NCBI GenBank assembly: GCA_020809705.1
Contig: CP085829.1
Coordinates: forward strand, 5,580,001 to 5,644,000
Direction of reading: 5' to 3'
Length of the DNA stretch: 64,000 bases
Source: Calonectria ilicicola
Lineage: Eukaryota; Ascomycota; Sordariomycetes; Hypocreales; Nectriaceae
Below are positions 45,301-57,400 of the stretch, piece by piece. The notes beneath the pieces were generated by a model. It searched no databases. It had not been told where the DNA came from and saw nothing but the letters and a program-made list of their open reading frames with translations. Made by a program: the position numbers and the translations under genes. Position 1 is the first letter of the stretch. Every line of letters starts with the position of its first letter.

Positions 45301-48300
45301 GTCCACAAAGCCCGGCTTATGTCGTTCATCACCTCCACTCTGCTGGGACCGTACAGCACATTTATTCCGCGGAGACAGAGAGAAGGTTGAATATTAGCCT
45401 AAGCAATACGTATGGGAACAAAAAAAAAATCCCACTGCCGAGAAAAGTGCGAACCGCGATCCACGCAATGTGGTTCTCGTCCGTTAACGGACATGCAAAG
45501 AGCTTGGGGACACGCGCGCGCGGTGAATGTGTCCCACTCTATTCAAACCGATCCACTGTGAAACCCAGTTCCCGCCCCAGTGTATACAGGACATTCGAAA
45601 TCGAGTCGATTTGGGTGGCGGGTTACAAATGAATGGTCGAGTTGGAGCAAAATGTGGGAACCAATGCACGGGGAAAACCGTGTAAGTCGGAAAACCCAAG
45701 CCTACATCACCATAAGAGGACCTATAGCACGGTCCTTACTGGTAGATGAGAGGCATTTTTAGCCTGTAGGAAGACAAATGCCGAGTTCTCCATGCCGTGT
45801 AACCCAATCTTCATGCTAGCAGTACCGTGGGTGGTCATCACAAGAGACATTCGCCATGAAGGTTGCTACATGCACACCCACCAAGGACGTATTTTTTGGA
45901 CCCTGTGTCTTCTCCCGTGATGTCTACTCTATTCCTAGCCTCCGAGGAACCAGAGATGGGAAGCACCGGGACGTGTTGATGGTGTGAGGTAGAAGTTTAC
46001 GACTGCTATACTTGATATTGTAATCACCATAGGGTAACTCGATGGCAATGAGAGACGCAATACACCAGAATACACCTCAGAACAGCAGTCTAAGAATAAA
46101 TGTACAGAAATAAATCATGTAAAATAAGCCACAGCTAAAAATATGATGGTACGGTTGTGCCCTTTATTTGGATTGTCCCTTCTTACTGCACTGTTGTGAG
46201 GGGAAGTTGCGTCGTGTACCATATTTCGTGCTACTCGTAGGTACATGACTGTCGATTTGTGCACTCATACAATTTCAAATCCAGATAATTATAGAAAGCA
46301 TTCCATTCTTAGTGACAGCACAACCTACCCGCAATACACCGTAGCTAACGCCATGCCAAGCGGCCTCATTCAATCTTCACATTGAGGCCATCGCACTTGC
46401 AAGTCAATTACCAATGGCTAATTTCGAGTAAATTGAAAGCTATTCTAATTGGGTTGAAAGAGCAGACGATCTCGGTCCGAGTGTTATTTAGTGCAGGCGT
46501 TGCAAGAGCTGGCATCAAAAGGTGTGTCATCGGAAGTTGACTACGAGGGCGACCGCTTACACATGTCAAGATTAGACGACTTGTAAGTGAAGTTAATTTT
46601 TCTTATACACTACGTCATGGAAAATTTGCCCTTTTCCTGTTTTGGATCCTAATAAAAGAAAAAGGAAGCAAAAAAAACAAAAACGAGGGCGTAAGGCAAA
46701 AGCTTGATTAATGCGCAGAGGGCCCCTGACCCTGACTGGACGCGTGCTTGGGGTCCGGTGGGCATCGTCGACCTTGCTGGGCCGGATGCTTTTAGCGCGC
46801 ATTCCACGGGCTGCGTGATTGGGCATTAAAAGGGGCAGCCGCCGCGCTGGCACAGCACAATTGTCGAGATGACGCATTGAGCATCAAGGCGAGCAGTCCC
46901 CTGTGGGACGCCCGTGTACGATGTGCGAGCGAGGGTAGCTCGAGCCAGCAGGTGGCCGGATGCCACGAATAAAGCAGGGAAAAAGCATGATTAAACAACG
47001 CATCGATAAAAGACAAAAAAAAAAGACGGCGTCCGCCTTGTGTGCGGCACGTATGTGTGTGCATCTGCACAAGGCTCACGGGGACAGGACAGGGGAGAGT
47101 CCACCTCGGCGATTGAGAGGCGACCTAAATCCCGGCGGGAAGTCTGAGATATTGTAGCGTTTCACTGCAGAATGTATGGGCCAGTCCATGTCCCCCTGAC
47201 CTGACCTGACCGAGCGAACGGATCCTCGGGTTGTTGGCAGACAGCGGTCGCAGCGTCGATCCAAGACGATGCTGAATGGTCACTTTCGGCGCCGATGCTG
47301 GCAGTTCGGATGCGAGAATGGTCCATGCTGGCACCCTGCCAACGGACCCTTTCGGCGCCGAGGGCGGCGAGCCCTGCCAGGTGCCTGTGATGGACTTGTT
47401 CCTGCGGGTTTCTAGAAGGCGGCTGGGGCGTACGCCGTGGAGCGGGCTTCGGCATTTTCGAGGGTGATCGATTAGTCCCATGGGCCGTGTAGCGAATAAA
47501 CGACACAGGCTCTCGGCCTGATAATGCCGGGCTGGTGAGTTTAGGGGCCCTTGATGTCTTCAGGATGCCACCCACCGTTCGGCCACCAACGGCGATTAAG
47601 CTCGTTTGGATTTGGACCTATTTACAATGACATCAGAGTCAGACAATTCGGCGACTGTGGCTTGGAGGGGCCTGCGGAAGCAATTCCACAACATGTCCCC
47701 GAGATTCGAGCGTAATGTGCATCGTTGATGCATTGGGGGGGCTCTGGTCATCTGGCCACGGTGTTGAGAGAGAGAGAGCGAAGCGATCATGATTAGTGAT
47801 TGATTGTCAGCATCAATTTGGTGTTTTGCCCGACTCATGGAGACCTGTGAGACAAAAAAATTGCCAGGACAAGAGTCATGGCTGGCTGACCCTCAGTGGG
47901 CTTCTGGCCCTGTACCCATTATTCCCGGTTCCCGGCTGCTATTGCCGGTGCAGCATGGCAAGGCTAATGCTAACAGCCGAAATGTCGATCGGGCTTCATT
48001 TAGGTGGTGTGGGAATGGGAAACGCCATGTTGGAGTCAGGTCAGGGAGGGTGATCCTGAAGCCAAACGGGGATGCCCACAATGAATCACGGGGCGGCTCG
48101 TTTACCAATCCAACCGGTTGAGACACACACATAGCCTTAGCGGGGAAGATTCTGACTGTCAACTTGCAGTAGTAGTGATGCTCACACTATCCCCTTCCTC
48201 ACTGGTTTGTGGCCCGCGCCTCGGCATCAGCCAAAGACGCGAAAACATGACATGTACAATACAATACTTTGAAATTCACGGATAAGCGTCTGGGCCCGGC

Positions 48301-51300
48301 CGCCGCCGTCAGAAAAAAAAAAACGCCTCTGACAAACCAAGGGCGTGTGACGTAGCCTGCCGCACTTTCAAGCCTCCAGATAGTAATCAGTCAGACTATG
48401 GCGCTTGTCAAGGGTATAGCATGTCAGCTGGTTGCAGAATTTTTTTTTAATTCTGTGTTGTGTTTCGTGCAGTCGTGAATTTGCAGATGAGAAATCAATG
48501 ATAGCAAGGAAAAATGCCGAAGCGAAAAATCTAGCCTCGGCGACATCTCGCCGAAAGTTCTCATGGTCTGCATGCAAATGCCGGATGAGACTTGACCTCG
48601 TGGAAAGCCTTCCTAATCTAGATAAAAGATTCCCTCAGAGACTTAGACGGTGACAAAGAGGTCCATAGGCCCATAGGCCCAATATTTTGGTGAGCACGCA
48701 ATGGACAGAAACTGTGTAGGATCCACGGTGAAAAAAATTACAGAGTGGATGCTTGGCGCTCGACCTCGCCTCGTTCATAAAAAAAGCTTGGCGGCGGCGC
48801 ATGCAATAAGCGACTACGGTGGAAGGAAAAGAGAAAGCGACGAGGAAATAAAATAGGTCCGTGGGGGTGGGATGAGTGAGATAGCAGGAGATTTGCCAGT
48901 GAGGGTTGTCAGGGTAAGGGGGGCCAAGGCCAAGCAGCTAACGCCAACAAGGTTTTTGGCCTCAGTTGTGCAATTCTACAGCGGCCGCAGTAACGGGACA
49001 CGCAATACATCAAGGCCATGTCAGTCGTTAATTGCAGCCATGGCCTTGGCTGTCGGGCGGTGCATTGCAGCGCCGGCGTAGATCAAACAAAGTGAATCGA
49101 AATCCCCCGCTGCATCATGGATGGTGGTGCGGTGAGAAATGGCGTGTGGGATTCAGTGCAAATGCCGTTCACCACGGAGTCCGATCGGCGTCGGGTCTAT
49201 GAGAAGTCCGGACTGGGGGACGGCGATGGGCCGCTACCACTGGAGATGCGTCACCAACGCCAGGCTAAGGGAGCATGGCATATGCAACTGGCACGGCAAA
49301 CACCGCCAGTTTGGCGTCTATATCCGGTTGATGTCGGCTGTGCGAGCGATGTTATGTATGTGCTTGTGGATGGGCTCAAGGTAGAGTTTCTCCACCCCCA
49401 GGTCATGGTCATGGTGTTCTCGAGGTGCATCGGACCGGGTTGCATCCATGGTATCATCATCCCCAATAGGGCTGGAAGACCACGGCGGGCAAGATGCGAG
49501 CCGTATGGTTGGGTTTGGCGGAGTGGTTAGGTTTCGGAAAGACTTCTGTCCTCGCTCGTTTCCGCTCCGAGGTGCCAAGTCCACGGCGGGAAGCAAAGCC
49601 ACAAAATAGTAAATTAGTTGACGGCCGTGTCAAACAGGCGGCGGATTGGATTTGGATTGGGTTGCGGATGATGCCGGTCGAAGACAGACCCTGGATCGCT
49701 TGATGGCCTCGAGGGATTCGGAGTCGGCCACTGGGATGAGGAGCCGTACGCACCCACAACCCCAACTTGTATTATAGTGTGTAAGTGTAGCTCCCGTGCA
49801 ACTGAACTGTGCGCAATGACAAATGACAACTTCCGGCTGCCGCTTACTCACCCGCTACCTTGCCCCAGAGAACTCTGAAGCTGTTCCCAAAGCTTCGCGT
49901 GAGCACAGACGGGCCCTTGCCCTTTCGCCCCCCCGTCCCCCTCGTCTCCCCCCCAGACATATTGCGGTTGCTTAAATGAGGCTGTTCAAGGGGGTCCCAT
50001 GTCTGACAGCCTTGAAAATCAAAGGGCAGTGCCGAGTTTATCTCGACGGCTTCCAATGGCGAACTGAACCCAACACGAGAGCCATCATGCACGTTCCCCA
50101 ATGTCCGTATCGGGCAGACATCACTTCGACTAAGGTTCCAACGTGACTCCAGTATTCCAAAAACGCCCCCTCATCGGTGGCCGTTGCAGCACCGATTTTC
50201 CACGCCCTCTGGCACTTCCCGTTCCCCGTTCCCCGTCCCTGGGCGTTGGAGAAGACAGGGGGGATGGGGGGGGGGGGATGATTCAATGTTGGAGAGTCAG
50301 AAGGAGAAAGAGAAGGAGGAGGAGGAGGGGGGGGCATACACAGATTGGTCATCGTTTGGTGTTTATTGAGATTGGTTCCATCAACCACGGTTGCCCACTG
50401 CCCATTGCCCTCGTTTGCCACCGCCCTCGTGAAGCTTGGACTCTTGGGTTAATCAAAGTCGTCTTCTCCAACACACGGACTGTGAAAGGTGGCTTTTTAG
50501 CCCCGTGCTGTCACATACACACTCCTACTTCACACATCCTTCACAAATCCTAGGACGGCATTTTGAGCTTGTTGGACAATGCCTTGACGGTTGGCCTCCC
50601 CGCCCCATGCAACTCGCAACTTCAAACAATGGCCCATGGATTCGGAGTCTTGAAAGGTCCGCTTGTTGATGCCGAAAAGTCCAAATCTAACCCAGCTTCT
50701 ATGATCACCAGATCTGATCCCCTTCTTGCATAGCCAAGCCAAGCTCGGCGAGCTAGAGTTTAACAGAGCTCGGTTTCTCCAGTTCTCCGTCATGACAAAT
50801 GCACGACGGACTTTTTATTCCTGCAGCCTTGCTCCTTGCTGGGCAAAAGAACCGATTAAACATGACCAACCTTGTTTTGTAGCTTTTTTTTTTCTCTTTG
50901 ATTCAATGATCCCCCTCACTCATCCCCCTCCCCCTCCTCCAAAATCCCGGTCCGGTGTCGACCATGTCGACATGACGGAAGCTCGACCCACGTCGGTACT
51001 GCGGCACACGGCGCTCAATGTGCAGGGTCTCCCTGTCAGGTGCGCGCGTTATGCTGGTAGCCCAAGACGGGCTTTTCTGGAAGCTCAGACGGTGAATTCG
51101 CATGGTAGGGCATCCCCACACACAGAAGATTGAGGTCACCCGCAGCCCGCATTCCGCATCTGTGGGAACGTGTGCGGTTTTGTTTTGTTCGAGTTCCTCG
51201 TTGACAGACAGGCATCTAAGCGTCGTGCTATGCAAAATGCTTCCGGCCAGGACTGACACCCATGGATGATGACGCCTCCCAATGCCAACCTTAATCCATT

Positions 51301-53254
51301 GTGACGCCAGGAGACGCCGATATCAATCTGACTGTCATGGCGTCTCCGTTTAGGCCTTTTTGTCCAAATCCGCCCCACCATCCAACGGTTCTCAGACGTT
51401 TACCATGTAACTCTTTTTTGGCTCTCTCCCAAAAAAACTTACTTGGCGTCCCATACGCAATACGGAATACGCGACGATGATATTTGGAGTCATTCCGTAT
51501 CATAATATCAAATCAAGCCACACGCTACGGACCAAGCATCATCCTTCATCAGCTTGATGCCCCCCAGTCTTACAGTTGTCCCCTTGCTACCCCTCCACAT
51601 TCAGCAAGCGCCGACAGCAAGGTGTCAGCGCTGTCAAAGTTGGGTAGCCTATAACGGTCACTTTTTGTAATCCAACGGGCCATACTAGGCACACGCAATA
51701 CAACACTACCGCGCGCAAGTTGAGCCCTCCAAGCCCCATCAGATATTAGTTGGTCGGGTCATCTCTGAGGAGGAGAGGAGGAGGAGAGAGGGACAGAAGG
51801 AGAGGGACGTTTTCTCATTGCTCCACTTTGCAAGGTGCGTACTGCGTACAGCGTATTCAGAATCGCAAATACGCAGGCGATGTTTGGCTTGCCCTAAAAA
51901 TGTACGACGAACAAGCATTGTGCAGCCGCCCGCTTCTTCGCACTCGCTTTCGCACGCCCGCTTGAGCCACCATTCGCGTATGCTTCAAGCCTCAGCAAGG
52001 AAGCTGCTACTGCTGCTGTGCCATGATTATGATTGATTAAGGTAGTCCATCTGTTGGTTAAAAAAAGAAAAAGGGCGCTTTTGGCTTGGGCTTGGGCTTG
52101 AGCTTGGAGGGGGGAAGGGAAGGATGAGCGGGGGGTGCTTTAATCGCCTTTAGAGCAGTAATGTAATCATCAGCTTTGCCCTGTGTCTAACACCGCTGCA
52201 CTGCGGGCGGATCAGCGATCAGTGATCAGCGCCCAGTTACTGCCGTATCGAGCACAACGCGGCGCAACGCAATGCAGCGGCTTGCACAAGTGCTTCGGTC
52301 AGCAACAACAAAAAAGCAGCACCTTGGTGCCCCCTCAGTCGTGTCGTCAGCCCATACACTACCCATCCCCATCCCCATCCCCATCCCTCCAGGCGGCGCG
52401 CGCCCACAGCCAGCAGCAGTCCAGTCCAGTCCACCGCTGCCCACTGAGAGCACACCCCAAAGGGCGCCCTATCCTATTGCCCGTAAGTCCGCCGGCGCGG
52501 ACTTTGGCACAAGTCGTCTCGTCCTGCTGCTGGGGTCCTGGAGCCAAAAAAACTGGCTCGCTACGACGCCGCGGGGCGACCCACACAGCCATCCATATTC
52601 ACACAGGCACCCTGTTCCCCGTCGCTTTCGCTTTCTCGGACATAAAGACGTCGCCGAAAGATCTAGCTGCACCCCCCGCGGCCCACGGCACGCCCTCCCA
52701 CGGCGGAAACTGGATCGAAACCCTCCGAGTCTACACTCCGAGCCCGTCTCACCTAATCCCTACCAAGGCCGTCGCACATCTCTGGAAACCGCTGTGCACT
52801 GCGCTGTGCTGCAGCAGCACAAGCCGCACACCTCACACCCCGGCCGCTTCTCGCATTCACACACGCCTTACACCCTGGCTCTTGCTCGACAGATTCCACA
52901 CTCCCTCCCGCCATCACATCCCACTCCCCCCAAGCCCAAGCTGCTCTGCGCGTTATATCATCACTCTTTTGCCCATTATTAAGCTCCCCGTTCGTTTTCC
53001 TACAATACAGACAGACCTCCTCCATTCTTATTATACATCGTCCCTTCCCAAGTTTCTGGTTCCTTCTCACTCCATCCCATCCCACTTACATCACATCTCA
53101 CACAACCAATCCACTCTACATTGAGGAACACTGAACATTGACATTTGGCATTGACATTGACCTTGACCTGATTCGGTTGCCAACCCTGATTAACTCAACC
53201 TCACTTGACCCTTACTCAACTATTCACCACTACCCACCGTGATACACAATTACA
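42308..53254. other. 10.9-kb gene-free region upstream of the Zn2Cys6 regulator
   Basis: No frame shows protein motifs or sustained codon bias on either strand; frames up to about 137 codons (for example 49117-49530) occur but look random. Simple sequence is frequent: a TGACC repeat at 47198-47213, a G run at 50266-50278 followed by GGA/GAG repeats to 50335, and an ATCCCC minisatellite at 52362-52387. The last kilobase (52200-53250) is C/T-rich and is probably leader or core promoter; the long frame at 52183-53124 begins at GTG and is compositional. No tRNA, rRNA or transposon recognised. Confidence 0.55.
52362..52387. repeat. ATCCCC minisatellite
   Basis: About four perfect copies of ATCCCC lie in the C/T-rich stretch about 0.9 kb upstream of the regulator's start codon. 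Confidence 0.8.
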
Positions 53255-54469
53255 ATGGGTTCACAAGGCTTGCCATCCCCTCCAGCCGAGGATCACAAGT
53301 CTACTCTCTCTCGCAAGAGCACCACCAGCACCAAGTCTGTCAAGCCTGTCCACCGAACATCAAAGCGTGCCAGCTCTAGCGCTGCTACGATACACCACCA
53401 TGACCACATTACCCAGAGCGCCGGTATGGATGGCCGACATAAGAGAGTGTGGAAGGCTTGCGAGCGATGCCGAATGAAGAAAACAAAGGTATGCGGTTTT
53501 GCCTCTTGGGGTCAACCACCCCCCAGCCAAACCAACAGGAGCTAACATGGTATGCCAAAGTGCGATGGCGAATTCCCCTGCAAGCGATGCAAGGATGACG
53601 GCCTGGTTTGCACTGCAGGCGTCCGCAAGAAGATGGAGTACAAGCAGCTGCCTAGAGGGTATGTCACTGTGAGACAGCGGCCGGGTCCCGTATTTTGCTA
53701 ACACCCTACCAGCTACGCCGAGGTTCTCGAAAACACACAGCTCGCCCTCATTGCCACCGTTCACAAGCTGTACTCCATGGTCCGCAATGGCCAGCAATGG
53801 GAGCTTGGCGAGCCTGAGCTCAACGACCGCGGCCAGCCCGTGATTCACAACATTGCTCAGAAGCTTGGATGCATCCGCCCCAACAGCGATATCGACCTCC
53901 CCGTGCACTCAGTATTCCCTGAAGACGAAGGCGACATGGCCGAGCTGGCTCGCCAGCTTGAGGATCAACAGAAGGAGCAGGAGCCAGTGGTGCAGAAGGA
54001 GACCAAGGATACTGATTCGGCCGTGGCATATCCTCGAACAGAGCGCGCCTCGTCATCAGAGGTCGACCACTCCGATTTTGAGCAGGACTACCGCAAGGCT
54101 GCATTTGGCAGCCACAACACCAACGGCATGACTTTGTCACCCCAGAGCTTTACTAGCAGCCACGACTTCGACTTTTCCGCGCCACCACCTGAGATGGACG
54201 CTGCAGCCCTGTTCCCCGCGCAATCGCCATCGATACCCAACTTCCCCGCCTGGACCATGAACAAGCCCCAGTCCAACGATCTGACCATGCAGTTCCTCCA
54301 GCAAGCCAGTGTCATGCAAAATATGGATCTGCTAAATCAGGGCTTGGTCGAGTCTGAATTCGGTACTATTAAGCCCCACGTCCTCTCATGTCCCAACCCC
54401 GAAGTCATGATGGGCATGGGCGATCCCATGATCTACTCTGGCTACGACGGCGAGCCGATGCGCCTATGA
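53255..54469 (+). CDS. Zn2Cys6 binuclear-cluster transcription factor
   Basis: Three exons (53255-53488, 53561-53658, 53713-54469; introns of 72 and 54 nt) encode 362 residues. The zinc cluster uses Cys 69, 72, 79, 85, 88 and 95 (spacing C-2-C-6-C-5-C-2-C-6-C; KACERCRMKKTKCDGEFPC). The first intron splits it exactly before the third Cys. A conserved block after the cluster (KKMEYKQLPRGYAEVLENTQ, then ALIATVHKLYSMVRNGQQW) is typical of a widely kept Pezizomycotina regulator that automated annotation often calls fluconazole-resistance-protein-1-like. I cannot confirm that label. There is no Fungal_trans middle domain; the C-terminal half is acidic and Pro/Ser/Met-rich, suiting an activation region. 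The N-terminus is Ser/Thr/Lys-rich. The gene stands alone between two very long gene-free regions. Confidence 0.92.
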
Positions 54470-57400
54470 AGACAAATCTAAAAGGGAAACAAAAAACTTG
54501 AGAAAAAATTGCAAAAAATGACCAGCGATCAGCATGTACAACATGTATAGACTTAACGGCGGCCATCTCTTTTACGTCCTCGAAAAAATGTCGTCACGCG
54601 GCACGGAGTTTTGTGTGTGTGGTAGTGTCTTCACTTCGAAATTTTGTCTTGGGTTTTTTACGATGTTTATTTTTTATCAATCAGCTTTGCTTGTTTGGGA
54701 ATCACACTGGTGTTTTATTTGATCAAGAGGAACCGTCGAGTGGGGCTCGGCACGGCGTTGGCTTTTTCGGTGGGAGAGGGAGCAAAACATTTTGATACAT
54801 TGCTCCCAATGTTTACCTCTGGCTCCCCATCGCCCTTGGAGAAGGCGGGGTCTTGAGGGGAACCTACCCCCCCAATGGGCGATGAGGGATGAGGGCTGGA
54901 AGGAATGGGCAATTGGATGGTACATTAACGCATTGCTTAGGAGCACATAGCTCCATTGCGCGCGCTGCAGCTGAAGCTGACATGGATGGATGGATGGGTT
55001 CTTGAAATAGACGAGCGCGCAAATACCTCTTATTAATCCTACTCCTTAAATCTCACGACATGTGTCCGTTCGCTCCCCCTCAAACCATGGCCCGATTCAG
55101 TGAATGAAAAGAACGGTCCATTCAACAAAGTTGCTGCATTGCATGGGACTTGTGTCGCATCGCTGGTTTCCGTTGAGCCGTTGGCTGCGTCCAATGGAGC
55201 GTTGCGGCCATGGTTAGCTCATCAGATCATGCATTTTGACTCGTCCACACGTCATAGGAAATCTGCTCTCTTCCCGCTAGGATAGACGGCACAGGGTATT
55301 TGGGTGACATCCGTATGTACCACAGATATGGAGCCTGCCCTTGTTCCATGGCCGGTCCGGGGTGCTGTGGTGGCCCCCCCCCCCCCTTGTGTGCGAAGGC
55401 GGGAAAAAACCCACCTCGCCGGGGGGCGGCGACCTCTCACGCTCCGCGGACGTGGACATGCACCTAGGTCGCAAACTCCGTGGACTCTTCCCATGCACTG
55501 TAAGGTCGCTGGCGGCTCTTGGGAGGGACGACGGGCGCTGTTCCGCATGGCGTGAGAAGTGCGCAAATCACCATCAGGGTGGCGCGCCGCCCGTACCGGC
55601 TGCTGCTAGTGTATGTATGTAGTGTGTGCGTGTGTCTATCTGATTGACAAGATGGGCAACAAAGAAGCAAAGGAAGAGAGAGTGCAGACACAGAGAGCAT
55701 TGGCTTTGCATGTTGCGTCGTTGCGCGCCGCCTGCACACACACCCCCCTTCCCACATATCTCGCCGTCTTTGATCCTCTTGGCTTGCCCCCCTCCCTTAT
55801 TCCTTCTTACTGTGCGTGTGTGCTGCTGCTGTGCAGGGACAACGGCAATTTCAAGCCGTAGTCAGCTCCCTCCCAGGGGGATGCAACTCGCCGCGGGCTG
55901 CCTACGATGGGCAGCAGTGGATGCTGGCGTGGGATAAGGAGCCATTGCAAATCATAGAGTCATCCAAGCCACAAGACGACAGGGCGATGGGTTTAACCAG
56001 TCTCTTAGTCCGTAAATCCGGGTGGGCATGGACTGACGCTTGTCACGGGCGGCGGCAGCTGTAATTGGGCTTGCGCTGCCCTGCGAGAGCGCGCGCTACA
56101 GGCGCACGCACCGCCCGCTCTGGGGCCGTGAAAGGTGGTGGTACAGCAGCCGACGGCCACTAGTTCCCTTGTAAGAGTCATACGCTACGGACTACAAACC
56201 TGGCACTGGCACTGGAACTCCGTTGTCACTCTCACGCTCTCACTCATGCTCGCTCACTATGATGCACAATGACTACCTGAGTCGGCCAACCAGGCCCAAG
56301 CCCCAAGTCCCAAAACCCACCACCCCCTTCGACCTTAAAACTAGAGGCTTGCTTTGTCAATGGCGCGCGCGCGGATGCTTTCTAGGCTAGGGTTGGATAG
56401 CGCCCGGGTGGGGAATTCGGATTTTTAAGCTCGGAGCCGGTTTGTCATCCAGACCGATGGAGAAGGCCGAAATTATCAAACGGCTTACAATAGCAGGAAA
56501 AAAAAAGAAGAATGTGAATGGGATTTTTCACCCCAAGCAGCATAACGCCAACACCCAAGCATAACGATAACGGGCACAACTCCCACATTTTTTTTTTTTC
56601 CCCTCTCGCTCGGCGGCCCCAGTTGTTGGCGCAGCCACGACAAGAGTGAGGGGGGTGAATAATTGGACAGTGCTCCAATAATCTGAACGAGACGGACGCC
56701 CACCGGCCGAATGATGATGAGGACAGGTCAGCCCTAACGACCGGTGGGAGCCAATCGCCCGGGTTTCAGCGCAAACGACACGCCCGAGAGAAGAGTTGAC
56801 ACCAAGATGCTTGTCCGTTCAAATCCTGAGGCATAGTTACATACGTATCACCACCACGTCTCGCACTTGGGGCGTGCCAAGAAGGAGTGACAGCAAGCAT
56901 CATAACACTGACTGGCTGGTGAGACAGCGGATGGATGACGGAATAGAGGAAACAATAAATAAACATGAAGACAACTATAATATAATATTGGGGTCGTGCG
57001 CCATGGTATTCCTTGGCTTGCTTACTGCCTTGGAACAAAAGCAGCCAACGCGATGCATGCGTGTTGTTGCTTTGGTGCAAGGGATGGGATTACAGTACAG
57101 AATGAATGGGGTTCAACCCAGTTTGAGCATCAAGCAGCGAACAAGCAACCCGGCGGGCCCCCCCTCCCCCCTCCCTCCCTTGCCCTTCCTCTTACTGCAT
57201 GGAGCATCCTGCATCGAACGAATTGATCGATGTTCTTAACGGAGTACGAAAAAAAAAAATATCCATCAATATCCAGTTTTTTTTTTAAGCCCCATCCCTA
57301 ACTCCGTATACCCTTGGCACATAAACACAGCTGCACATGCTCTCCGCGGAGTGCGGAGTACGGACTCCAAATCGGCCATCTTGTGTTTGTCACGGGCGGC

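Noticed and set aside
49117..49530. 137-codon frame in the 10.9-kb gene-free region
   Set aside because: It begins with ATG but has no motif, and opposite-strand frames of similar length cover the same bases.
52183..53124. 313-codon open frame just upstream of the Zn2Cys6 regulator
   Set aside because: It starts at GTG, is low complexity (Pro, His, Ser, Thr) and lies in C/T-rich leader or promoter DNA; other phases are also open there.
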